Assembly: GCA_036399055.1 (NCBI GenBank)
Contig: DASWNX010000015.1
Coordinates: 62,001 to 126,000, forward strand
DNA length: 64,000 nt
Source: Jatrophihabitans sp.
GTDB lineage: Bacteria > Actinomycetota > Actinomycetes > Mycobacteriales > Jatrophihabitantaceae
Direction: 5' to 3'
A model generated the notes under the pieces. The model saw only the letters and a list, made by a program, of their open reading frames with translations, ran no database searches and was not told where the DNA came from. Of this stretch, positions 44,894 to 52,232 are shown one piece after another; position 1 is the first letter of the stretch, and every line of letters starts with the position of its first letter. A program made the position numbers and the translations under genes.

Positions 44894-45298
44894 ATGATCG
44901 CCGCGCGTCTCGGGCACAGGGCTGCTCCCGTCCTCATGGCGGGGGCGGCCCTGGCTGCCGGCGCGGCGCTGTGGTTCGTCGATCCGAGCACCCGGGGGAT
45001 CCCGCTGTGCCCGCTGCACGCGATGACCGGCCTGTGGTGCCCGTTCTGCGGCAGCACCCGAGCCAGCCACGCGCTGATCCACGCCGAGCTGGCCAACGCC
45101 TTGCGCTACAACGCGTTGTTCGTGGCAGCGCTGCCGCTGCTGGCGCCGCTCTGGTGGCGACGGTTGCGCTCACCCGATCCGCGCCCGGCTGCCCGTCCGC
45201 TGCCTCGTCCGGTGTTCTGGGCGGGAATCGCCCTGGTGTTGGCGTTCGGCGTGGTGCGCAACCTGGGCGTGGGCCGCTGGCTGGCGCCGCCGTCCTGA
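44894..45298 (+). CDS. DUF2752 domain membrane protein
   Basis: The 134-residue protein has the DUF2752 hallmark CPLHAMTGLWCPFCGSTRA (three Cys, then GxTR) between two hydrophobic helices and a third near the C-terminus. The function of DUF2752 is unknown; the conserved Cys cluster suggests metal binding or redox. It starts 14 bp after the RDD gene, and the two are often neighbours in actinobacteria as I recall. Confidence 0.88.
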   Translation: MIAARLGHRAAPVLMAGAALAAGAALWFVDPSTRGIPLCPLHAMTGLWCPFCGSTRASHALIHAELANALRYNALFVAALPLLAPLWWRRLRSPDPRPAARPLPRPVFWAGIALVLAFGVVRNLGVGRWLAPPS

Positions 45299-45319
45299 GC
45301 CGCCGGTAGGCTCGTCGGG

Positions 45320-46033
45320 ATGACAGCGAACACCGCCCCAGAATCTGACTCCGGCGTTGGCCGGCCGGCCCGGCCGCGAAGCGTCGACCTGGCGCTGGGC
45401 GCGATCCTGCTGCGCTGCCTGCTGGCGCTGGCCGCGGCGTTCGCGTTGTACGGCGCCAAGGACGAGGTTCGGGCCAACGCCGCGCAGTTGCACCCGGAAT
45501 GGTCGCCGGCCACGCTGGCCGAGCGGGTCGACGGCGAGTTGCGCTCGAACGTGTGGTTGACCCTCATCTACATCGGCCTGGTGCTGCTGATCGCCAAGTT
45601 CATCCGGGACGGCCGTAACTGGGCACGCTGGCTCTATGCCTTCGTCGCGTTCCTGGTAGCCGGCGACGTGCTGCGGGTGAGCGGGTTCTTCACCGGCGAC
45701 AACCTGCTCTTCCGGCTGCTGTCCGGATTCACTGGCGTGGCGGCCATTGTGGCGATCGTGTTCCTGTTCTCCCCGGCCAGCAGCGCCTACTTTCGACGGA
45801 CGGCAGGCTCGGGCACGGGTTCGCCGTTCCGGACGCTGTTCGGCGGTCGGGCGGCGGCAACCGCCGCCGCCGGTAACGACGTCAGCCGGCCGGGTGGCAA
45901 CCAGGCCGGGACGCCCGCGGCGGAGCCGGTGTCGCTGACCAAGTCAGGAGCCAAGCGGTCTCCCAGCCGGCGTCCGAACGGCTCCAAACGGCCGGCGCCG
46001 CGGGCCAAGTCCCGCAAGCAGGCCGCTGAATGA
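45320..46033 (+). CDS. Membrane protein with basic C-terminal tail
   Basis: 237 residues. Four predicted helices (DLALGAILLRCLLALAAAFA; VWLTLIYIGLVLLIAKF; WLYAFVAFLVAGDVLRVSG; LSGFTGVAAIVAIVFLF) are followed by about 75 residues rich in Gly, Ala, Lys and Arg (KRSPSRRPNGSKRPAPRAKS). The tail could bind nucleic acid or phospholipid head groups. Family not recognised. The stop overlaps the next gene's ATG. Confidence 0.75.
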   Translation: MTANTAPESDSGVGRPARPRSVDLALGAILLRCLLALAAAFALYGAKDEVRANAAQLHPEWSPATLAERVDGELRSNVWLTLIYIGLVLLIAKFIRDGRNWARWLYAFVAFLVAGDVLRVSGFFTGDNLLFRLLSGFTGVAAIVAIVFLFSPASSAYFRRTAGSGTGSPFRTLFGGRAAATAAAGNDVSRPGGNQAGTPAAEPVSLTKSGAKRSPSRRPNGSKRPAPRAKSRKQAAE

Positions 46034-46815
46034 CCGCCTCGGCGCAGCCGTTGCACGGCTATGCCCTGGTCACCGGCGCCACCGCCGGGCTGGGCGCGTC
46101 CTTCGCCCGCCAGTTCGCCGCCGAGGGCCGCGACCTGGTGCTGGTGGCGCGGACGGCGCAGCGGCTGGAGAGCATGGCCGCCGATCTGCGGGACCGGTTC
46201 TCGGTGCAGGTCGAGGTGCTGCCCGCGGACCTGAGCACCCCTGAGGGCTGCGCGGCAGTGGCGGCACGGGTCGCTGAGACCGAGCGGCCGGTCGACACCC
46301 TGGTCAACAACGCCGGCATCGGCCTCTACCGCTCCTTCGGCGAGGCGCCGCTGGCCGACGAGCAGCGGTTGCTGGACCTCAATGTCGGCTCGGTGCTGAC
46401 GCTCACCCACGCCGCGGTCGGCGCGATGACAGCCCGTGGCCGGGGTGAGATCATCAACGTCTCCTCGGTCGCCGGCTTCGTCCCACGAGGCGCCTCGGCC
46501 ACCTATGCCGCGGGCAAGGCGTGGGTCACCTCGTTCAGTGAAGGCATCTCGCTGCTGCTGTCGGGCACCGGCGTCCGCATCACCGCGATCTGCCCCGGCT
46601 TCACCCACACCGAGTTCCACGCCCGGGCCAAGGCCGACATGAGCGGCACGCCGTCCTGGATGTGGCTCGACGCCGACCGGGTGGTCGCCGAGGGCCTTGC
46701 CGACGCGCGCGCAGGCGTCGTGATCAGCGTGCCCAGCAAGCGGTACAAGGCCCTGCTGATGCTCGTCAGGGTGCTGCCCCGCTCCGTCGTCCGCTGGGTG
46801 GTGAGCCGTCGATAG
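46030..46815 (+). CDS. SDR family NAD(P)-dependent oxidoreductase
   Basis: The 261-residue protein has YALVTGATAGLGASFARQFA (TGxxxGxG), VDTLVNNAGIG, INVSSVAGF and YAAGKAW, the full classical SDR set with Ser, Tyr and Lys. It resembles the 17-beta-HSD12/ketoacyl reductase-like group of small actinobacterial SDRs. ATG overlaps the previous gene (ATGA). The repeat array begins 10 bp after its stop. Confidence 0.9.
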   Translation: MTASAQPLHGYALVTGATAGLGASFARQFAAEGRDLVLVARTAQRLESMAADLRDRFSVQVEVLPADLSTPEGCAAVAARVAETERPVDTLVNNAGIGLYRSFGEAPLADEQRLLDLNVGSVLTLTHAAVGAMTARGRGEIINVSSVAGFVPRGASATYAAGKAWVTSFSEGISLLLSGTGVRITAICPGFTHTEFHARAKADMSGTPSWMWLDADRVVAEGLADARAGVVISVPSKRYKALLMLVRVLPRSVVRWVVSRR

Positions 46816-46825
46816 GGTAGGCCGC

Positions 46826-46987
46826 ATGAGCGAGCATCGCAGCGAGGGACGAGCGAGGAGCGCAGCGAGTTCAGCGATGAGCGCTCGCGCGAAGAGCGGG
46901 CAGCTCATGAGCGAGCATCGCAGCGAGGGACGAGCGAGGAGCGCAGCGAGTTCAGCGATGAGCGCTCGCGCCAAGAGCGGGCAGCTC
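46826..46987 (+). repeat. Two tandem 81-bp repeat units upstream of pyrE
   Basis: Two identical or nearly identical 81-bp units (46826-46906 and 46907-46987) have a 72-bp core homologous to the 66-bp core at 44-195; the 6-bp length difference is in frame. Each encodes MSEHRSEGRARSAASSAMSA, then RAKSGQL. One reading frame runs from ATG 46826 to TGA 47006-47008 (60 residues), and this stop overlaps the pyrE ATG. The second unit differs from the first by GCGCC for GCGCG near 46969. Confidence 0.92.
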
Positions 46988-47004
46988 ATGAGCCAGGCGG
47001 GGAC

Positions 47005-47532
47005 ATGAGCGATCGCGACGAGTTGCAGGCCCTGATCAAGGAGCTTGCCGTGGTGCACGGCCAGGTGACCCTGTCATCAGGGCAGCAGGCCGACTACTAC
47101 ATAGACCTTCGCCGGATCACCCTGCACCGCCGGGCCGCGCCGCTGGTCGGGCGGGTGTTGCGCGAGCTCACCGCGGACTGGGCCTACGAGGCGGCAGGCG
47201 GGCTGACCCTGGGCGCTGACCCGGTCGGAGCCGCGATCATGCACGCCAGCCAGGGCGCTGTGGACGCCTTCGTGGTGCGCAAGGCCGAGAAGCGCCATGG
47301 CATGCAGCAACGGGTCGAAGGGCCGTCGGTGGCCGGCCGCCGGGTGCTGGTGGTGGAGGACGTCTCCACCACCGGTTCGAGCCCGCTGACGGCGGTCCAG
47401 GCGCTGCGCGAGGCCGGCGCCGATGTGGTGGGGGTGGCGCTGATCGTCGACCGGGGCGCCGGCCCGGCGATCGAGGCGGCTGGTCTGCGATGCCGCGCGG
47501 CGTACTCACTGGCCGACCTGGGCCTGGCTTAG
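47005..47532 (+). CDS. pyrE: Orotate phosphoribosyltransferase
   Basis: A 175-residue enzyme converting orotate and PRPP to OMP in pyrimidine synthesis. LSSGQQADYYIDLRRITLH is the orotate-binding segment, RKAEKRHG the flexible loop, and RVLVVEDVSTTGSS the PRPP motif. The start ATG is inside an ATGA with the repeat-encoded frame; no good ribosome site precedes it apart from GGCGGGG, so translational coupling could matter. Confidence 0.96.
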   Translation: MSDRDELQALIKELAVVHGQVTLSSGQQADYYIDLRRITLHRRAAPLVGRVLRELTADWAYEAAGGLTLGADPVGAAIMHASQGAVDAFVVRKAEKRHGMQQRVEGPSVAGRRVLVVEDVSTTGSSPLTAVQALREAGADVVGVALIVDRGAGPAIEAAGLRCRAAYSLADLGLA

Positions 47533-47544
47533 AGAGGCTGGGCG

Positions 47545-48213
47545 TTGCCAGCCGAGACCGGCGCGCACGAGTCCGAATCCGCGCCCGCGGACGCCACCCC
47601 CGACCTGGCAGTCGGCGTCGGGCCGCATCCGCGTCCCTGGCCGGTTGGAGCGCACTATGACCGGCTGCTGCTCGAGCAGGGCGATCACCGCAACGTCAGC
47701 GACCGTTACCGCTACTGGAGCGTCCCGGCGATCGTCGCCGACCTCGACACCCGCCGGCACGAGTTCGCGGTGGCGATCGAGAACTGGCAGCACGATGCCA
47801 ACATCGGCACCGTCGTCCGCACGGCGAACGCCTTTCTGGCCCGCGAGGTGCTGATCGTCGGGCGCAAGCGCTGGAACCGGCGCGGCGCGATGGTGACCGA
47901 TCGCTACCAGCACCTGCGGCACCTGCCGACGATCGAGGACCTGACGTGCTGGGCGGCCGAGAACGACTACTCGATCGTGGCCGTCGACAACACCCCGGGC
48001 GCTGCTCCGATCGAGACGGCTGAGCTGCCCCGCAACGCGTTGTTCCTGTTCGGTCAGGAGGGTCCGGGTCTCACTGCGCAAGCGCAGGCCAGCGCCACGA
48101 TGACGCTGTCGATCGCCCAGTTCGGCTCGACCCGGTCGATCAACGCCGGGGTCGCGGCCGGCATCGCGATGCACGCCTGGATCCGGCAGCACGCCGCCAT
48201 CGACGCCGGCTGA
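47545..48213 (+). CDS. TrmH/SpoU family RNA 2'-O-methyltransferase
   Basis: The 222-residue SPOUT methyltransferase has motif 1 NWQHDANIGTVVRTANAF, motif 2 LFLFGQEGPGL and motif 3 LSIAQFGSTRSINAGVAAGI, which form the trefoil-knot SAM site. It methylates a ribose in tRNA or rRNA. TTG 47545 starts 12 bp after pyrE with GAGAGG upstream; the two genes are likely co-transcribed. Confidence 0.9.
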   Translation: MPAETGAHESESAPADATPDLAVGVGPHPRPWPVGAHYDRLLLEQGDHRNVSDRYRYWSVPAIVADLDTRRHEFAVAIENWQHDANIGTVVRTANAFLAREVLIVGRKRWNRRGAMVTDRYQHLRHLPTIEDLTCWAAENDYSIVAVDNTPGAAPIETAELPRNALFLFGQEGPGLTAQAQASATMTLSIAQFGSTRSINAGVAAGIAMHAWIRQHAAIDAG

Positions 48214-48287
48214 GGCGGCACGCCGCCACCGGGGCCGGCTGGGGCGGACCTGTGCCGCCGGAGCGGTGATCGTGGGATCGTTCTGGC

Positions 48288-48653
48288 ATGCCTCTTCAGT
48301 TGCAAGGCCTGCGCACCGTGATCTACCCCGTCGCCGACCTGGCAGCCGCCACGCTCTGGTGGAGCACCCTGCTCGGTTATGAGCCGTACTTCAACCAGCC
48401 GTTCTACGTCGGCTTCGAGGTAGCCGGCTACGAGCTCGGGCTGCTGCCCGAGGCCAGCCCCGCCGACGGCGCGCTGACCTACTGGGGTGTGGAGTCGGTG
48501 CAGGAGGCGATGGACGCCGCGATCGCGGTAGGCGCCGTGGAGCACGTCGCGGCGACCGAGGTAGGCGAGGGCATCGTCACCGGCTCGGTGCTGACGGCGA
48601 CCGGCAACGTCGTGGGGTTCATCCGCAACCCGAACTTCAGGTTGCCCGGCTGA
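48288..48653 (+). CDS. VOC (glyoxalase/bleomycin-resistance fold) protein
   Basis: A 121-residue single VOC module: LRTVIYPVADLAAATLWWST, then LGYEPYFNQPFYVGFEVAG, and a C-terminal GNVVGFIRNPNF. The metal-ligand pattern is incomplete (first ligand His replaced by Tyr in IYPV), so an enzymatic role is unsure. It is convergent with the toxin/immunity pair. Confidence 0.85.
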   Translation: MPLQLQGLRTVIYPVADLAAATLWWSTLLGYEPYFNQPFYVGFEVAGYELGLLPEASPADGALTYWGVESVQEAMDAAIAVGAVEHVAATEVGEGIVTGSVLTATGNVVGFIRNPNFRLPG

Positions 48654-48683
48654 TCAATCCTGGCATCAATAGCTGACTGGCGG

Positions 48684-48995
48684 TCAAGCGGCCGGTGATG
48701 TGTGCAGGAGCTGGTCAACCCGGTCTGCGACCGCGCGCAACCATGCACCGTAAGTTTCCCAGCCAGCGGTAGTGGCCGCGTAACCCAGGCCCAGCCTGTC
48801 TAAGCGCCTTTCCAGCTCTTGGTCGGAGCCGGCTTCGGCAACTGCCAAGTCGATGTCCGCGCGCAGGGCCGGCGCGTCATCGGGTTCCTCACGCACAAAA
48901 GCTTCGACGGCCTTCCATGGGTCGCCGTACTCGAGGTACCAATCTTCGTTGAGGTAGCAGCCCAACAGCTGGTTCAACGATTCCAGATTGCTCAT
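48684..48995 (-). CDS. CdiI-like immunity protein
   Basis: The 103-residue acidic helical protein begins MSNLESLNQLLGCYLNEDWY, then LEYGDPWKAVEAFVREEPDD, which matches the CdiI_2-type immunity family (hydrophobic helix, DW.LEYG/DPW). Its ATG overlaps the toxin TGA by 4 nt, the usual toxin-then-immunity order. It should bind and block the toxin's RNase domain. GC content is lower than in neighbouring genes. Confidence 0.82.
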   Translation of the reverse strand: MSNLESLNQLLGCYLNEDWYLEYGDPWKAVEAFVREEPDDAPALRADIDLAVAEAGSDQELERRLDRLGLGYAATTAGWETYGAWLRAVADRVDQLLHTSPAA

Positions 48996-50299
48996 TCGGT
49001 CACCATCGCAGTATGTATGTAGAAGCCCATGTTCAGGGTGTCCGCTCTCCGCAGAATAACTCTGATCCCGCTTGCTTCAGCGCCAACCGCGGACTTGGGA
49101 AGGACCAGTGTGCCCAGCGGTTCGCTATATCTGCCTTCTAACTTGAGGTATGCACGCCTTCCTGAAAGCCAGCGATTGATCGCTGCCTGATTCGCCCCCA
49201 GCAGTCCGGAGACCGCGTTCTCCGCCGCCTGTCGGTCGTAAAAGGTAGACGCGCCTTTGATGTGCGGCTCGGTGGCGAGTCGGGTGCGAAGGAACGTCTC
49301 GGACTTGCCGACGTGCTTGCGCAGAGTGTGTCCGCCGGCGACTTCGTGAGCCATCAACCCGCCGCCCGGCACCAGGTGGACCACATCGTCAGCTGCCCGC
49401 AGGGCGCGAAAGGCGTTTCCGCCGAGCGGGACGGCCGCAGCCAGCGACAGGCCCAGGCTGGCGTTGCTGACGGATTCGCCCTGGGCTCGACGGGTGCTGT
49501 CCACCGCCAGCTGGGCCACGGCCAGCACCGTGGCGGCGGCCAGGCAGGCCGCCCCGGCCGGCGGGCAGATGAACAGCAGGCCCAGGCCCAGCACCGACAA
49601 CCCGACATTGAGCTCGCCGAGGCAGGCCGAGACATCGCGCAGGGACGGGTGCCGCACTGCCTGCTCGAACGGGCTCAGCGCCACCGCCGCGACATGGCCC
49701 AGCTGATGGGCTAACGCCCGGAACCCGTGCCGGTCTCGAGCGGGATCCTCGCCCGAAACACGCAGCAAGGCCCCTAGGCAGCGGTCCAGCGCGTCGGCCC
49801 ACCGGTCATAGCTGGCTTTGAACGCGCGGGCGACGGGCAGCAGGTCAGCACCCGGGTCGTGCCCGGTGCCCGGCTGCCCGCCGGGCGTCGCGGCCATCGG
49901 TTGCGATGAGGCGTAGTGCTGCCGGCTGGCCAGCTCGGCGCAGCCTTGCCGCAACTGGCGGTGGGCGGCCCTGAGCGGGGCGGCGGTCTCGTCCAGGGCG
50001 ACGGCATAGCTGATCAGGGCCTGGGCGAAGTCGCTGTAGCAGTCCGCGGTGGCTGTCAGCTGGGGCGCGTGCGACCGGAGCTGCTCGGACAACGCTCGGT
50101 GCGCCGGACCGCGCCACAAGCTGGACTCGGCGCTGGACAGCAGCACGTCGGCGCCATGACGAAGCTCAGCGGCGAAGGCGTCGGCCCGGCGGGCGGCTGT
50201 CCGAAGCTGCGCCGGATCACCGGCGGGCACCCGGTGCGCCAAGCAGAGCTGCGCCGCGGGCAGGCCCGCACCCGGCAACTCGAACCGGTCAAGCGCCAT
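48992..50299 (-). CDS. Polymorphic toxin: WXG/LXG-like N-terminus, RNase A-like CdiA C-terminus
   Basis: 435 residues. The N-terminal ~130 form two long helices with a central W-x-G (ESSLWRGPAHRALSE), like type VII-secreted WXG100/LXG proteins; no signal peptide. A Gly/Ala-rich hydrophobic segment lies at ~230-275. Residues ~315-435 match the bacterial CdiA RNase A-like domain: GGHTLRKHVGKS with H329 and R340 eleven residues apart, AASTFYDR-like GASTFYDRQAAENAVSGLL, and a final YIHTAMVTE. It probably cleaves RNA in rival cells. Met432 stands where I recall a catalytic Tyr in the Yersinia homologue. GC drops in the toxin domain, suggesting module exchange. Confidence 0.85.
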   Translation of the reverse strand: MALDRFELPGAGLPAAQLCLAHRVPAGDPAQLRTAARRADAFAAELRHGADVLLSSAESSLWRGPAHRALSEQLRSHAPQLTATADCYSDFAQALISYAVALDETAAPLRAAHRQLRQGCAELASRQHYASSQPMAATPGGQPGTGHDPGADLLPVARAFKASYDRWADALDRCLGALLRVSGEDPARDRHGFRALAHQLGHVAAVALSPFEQAVRHPSLRDVSACLGELNVGLSVLGLGLLFICPPAGAACLAAATVLAVAQLAVDSTRRAQGESVSNASLGLSLAAAVPLGGNAFRALRAADDVVHLVPGGGLMAHEVAGGHTLRKHVGKSETFLRTRLATEPHIKGASTFYDRQAAENAVSGLLGANQAAINRWLSGRRAYLKLEGRYSEPLGTLVLPKSAVGAEASGIRVILRRADTLNMGFYIHTAMVTE

Positions 50300-50399
50300 T
50301 GCTGTGCCCGGAGATCGTTCGCATGGCGTGGGACGTTAAGCAATCGCGGCTGAACGGCGCGGAAGTTATCCACAGCACGCGCTCATTGCGGTAGGCGAA

Positions 50400-50456
50400 G
50401 CCTGAGCCGCCGCAGCCTGAGCCGCCGCAGCCTGAGCCGCGCAGCCTGAGCCGCTG
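50400..50456. repeat. 15-bp tandem repeat x4 between toxin and FAD dehydrogenase
   Basis: GCCTGAGCCGCCGCA is repeated at 50400 and 50415, then a 14-bp variant at 50430 and a partial unit at 50444. It lies upstream of the toxin gene and downstream of the FAD dehydrogenase. Confidence 0.88.
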
Positions 50457-50463
50457 GCTCAGG
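50445..50463 (-). terminator. Hairpin at the FAD dehydrogenase stop
   Basis: CCTGAGCC (50445-50452) pairs with GGCTCAGG (50456-50463) across a 3-nt loop. The stem contains the dehydrogenase stop codon (50459-50461) and is formed from the last unit of the tandem repeat. It may terminate that gene's transcript. Confidence 0.45.
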
Positions 50464-52111
50464 CCACCGCGGCAGCGGCAGTCCGGCCGGCGACCCGGCC
50501 GGAGAAGATGCAGCCGCCGAGGAAACTGCCTTCCAGCGACCGGTAGCCGTGCATGCCGCCACCGCCGAAGCCGCTGGCCTCGCCCGCGGCGTAGACCCCG
50601 GCCAGCGGCTGACCGCCCGGTGCGAGCACCCGGCCGTCCAGGTCGGTCTCCAGCCCGCCGAGCGTCTTGCGGGTGAGCACGTTCAGCCGGACGGCGATCA
50701 GCGGCCCGGCCGCCGGATCGAGCAACCGGTGCGGCTTGGCGACCCGGATGAGCCGGTCGCCGATGTAGCTGCGGGCCCCTCGGATAGCGGTGATCTGCAG
50801 GTCCTTGGTGAAGCGGTTGTCGATCTCGCGGTCGCGCGCCTCGACCTGCCGCTGCACGTCGGCAAGGTCGAGCAGATCCTCACCGGTCAGGGTGTTCATG
50901 CCCGCGACCAGCTCGCGCAGCGTCACGGCGCTGACGAAGTCCACGCCGTGTCGCTGGAACGCCGCCACCGGCGCCGGCGCCCCGCCCCGCCCCCGGCTGA
51001 GCACCTGGCGCACCGACTTGCCGGTCAGATCCGGGTTCTGCTCCGATCCGGAAAGGGTGAACTCCTTGTCGATGATCCGCTGGGTGAGCACGAACCAGCT
51101 GTAGTCATAGCCGGTCTTCATCAGGTGGGTCAGCGTCCCCAGGGTGTCGAAGCCTGGGAACAGCGGCACCGGCAGCCGCTGGCCCCGGGCGTCGAGCCAG
51201 AGCGAGGAGGGCCCGGGCAGGATCCTGATCCCGTGGTCGGCCCAGATCGGGTCCCAGTTCTGCAGGCCCTCGGTGTAGTGCCACATCCGGTCGGGGTTGA
51301 TGACGCTGCCCCCGGCGGCTTCGGTGATGCCCAGCATCCGGCCGTCCACGTGGGCGGGCACGCCGGACACCATCCGGGCGGGCGCCGGGCCCAGCCGGGC
51401 CGGCCAGTTGCGGCGCACCAGCTCGTGGTCTCCGCCGATGCCGCCGGAGGTCACGATCACTGCTTGGGCGCGCAGCTCGAACTCGCCGGCCGCGGCGCGT
51501 GAGCTGGGCCGGCCGCGCTCCACCGCGCTGGGCTCGAGCACCGCGCCCCGGACGCCGTCGACCGTCCCGCCGGTGCTGGTGAGACCGTCCACGCGGTGCC
51601 GGAACTTGATGGTCACCAGGCCATCGGCCTCGGCCCGGCGCACCCGCCGCTGAAACGGCGCCAGCACGCCCGGCCCGGTGCCCCAGGTGACGTGAAAGCG
51701 CGGCACCGAGTTGCCGTGCCCGGTGGCGAGGTAGCCGCCACGCTCGGCCCAGCCGACCACCGGAAAGAACCGCATGCCCTGGGAGTGCAGCCAGGCCCGC
51801 TTCTCCCCGGCAGCGAAGTCGACGTAGGCCTCGGCCCAGCGACGTGGCCAGTGGTCCTCGGGCCGGTCGAAGCCGGCCGTGCCGAGCCAGTCCTGCAGAG
51901 CCAGCTCGCGCGAGTCGCGGATGCGCAGCCGGCGCTGCTCGGGTGTGTCCACCAGGAACAGCCCGCCGAAGGACCAGAACGCCTGGCCGCCCAGGGACTG
52001 CTCAGGCTCCTGGTCGAGCAGGATCACCCGCCGGCCGGCGTCGGCGAGCTCGGCAGTGGCGACCAGGCCGGCCAGGCCCGCCCCGATGACAATCACGTCC
52101 GCGTCGGTCAT
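50459..52111 (-). CDS. FAD-binding dehydrogenase (3-ketosteroid dehydrogenase/fumarate reductase-like)
   Basis: About 550 residues. DVIVIGAGLAGLVATAELAD binds FAD; SLGGQAFWSFGGLFLVDTPE, AVIVTSGGIGGDHELVRRNW and GVYAAGEASGFGGGGMHGYR are signatures of the flavoprotein dehydrogenase family that includes KstD and fumarate reductase; the closest group known to me is the mycobacterial Rv0785-type. Substrate unknown. ATG 52109-52111 is chosen; GTG 52117 is two codons upstream. Confidence 0.88.
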   Translation of the reverse strand: MTDADVIVIGAGLAGLVATAELADAGRRVILLDQEPEQSLGGQAFWSFGGLFLVDTPEQRRLRIRDSRELALQDWLGTAGFDRPEDHWPRRWAEAYVDFAAGEKRAWLHSQGMRFFPVVGWAERGGYLATGHGNSVPRFHVTWGTGPGVLAPFQRRVRRAEADGLVTIKFRHRVDGLTSTGGTVDGVRGAVLEPSAVERGRPSSRAAAGEFELRAQAVIVTSGGIGGDHELVRRNWPARLGPAPARMVSGVPAHVDGRMLGITEAAGGSVINPDRMWHYTEGLQNWDPIWADHGIRILPGPSSLWLDARGQRLPVPLFPGFDTLGTLTHLMKTGYDYSWFVLTQRIIDKEFTLSGSEQNPDLTGKSVRQVLSRGRGGAPAPVAAFQRHGVDFVSAVTLRELVAGMNTLTGEDLLDLADVQRQVEARDREIDNRFTKDLQITAIRGARSYIGDRLIRVAKPHRLLDPAAGPLIAVRLNVLTRKTLGGLETDLDGRVLAPGGQPLAGVYAAGEASGFGGGGMHGYRSLEGSFLGGCIFSGRVAGRTAAAAVA

Positions 52112-52232
52112 CGGCACAGGCTATCGGCTGGATAGCCGGGCGGGGCTTGCGCGCCCAGCGGCTGCTCGGGCGGGACTCGCGCGCTCAGCGACTGCTCGGG
52201 GCAAGCCCGGGCGTGATAGGACTGGTCCGGTG

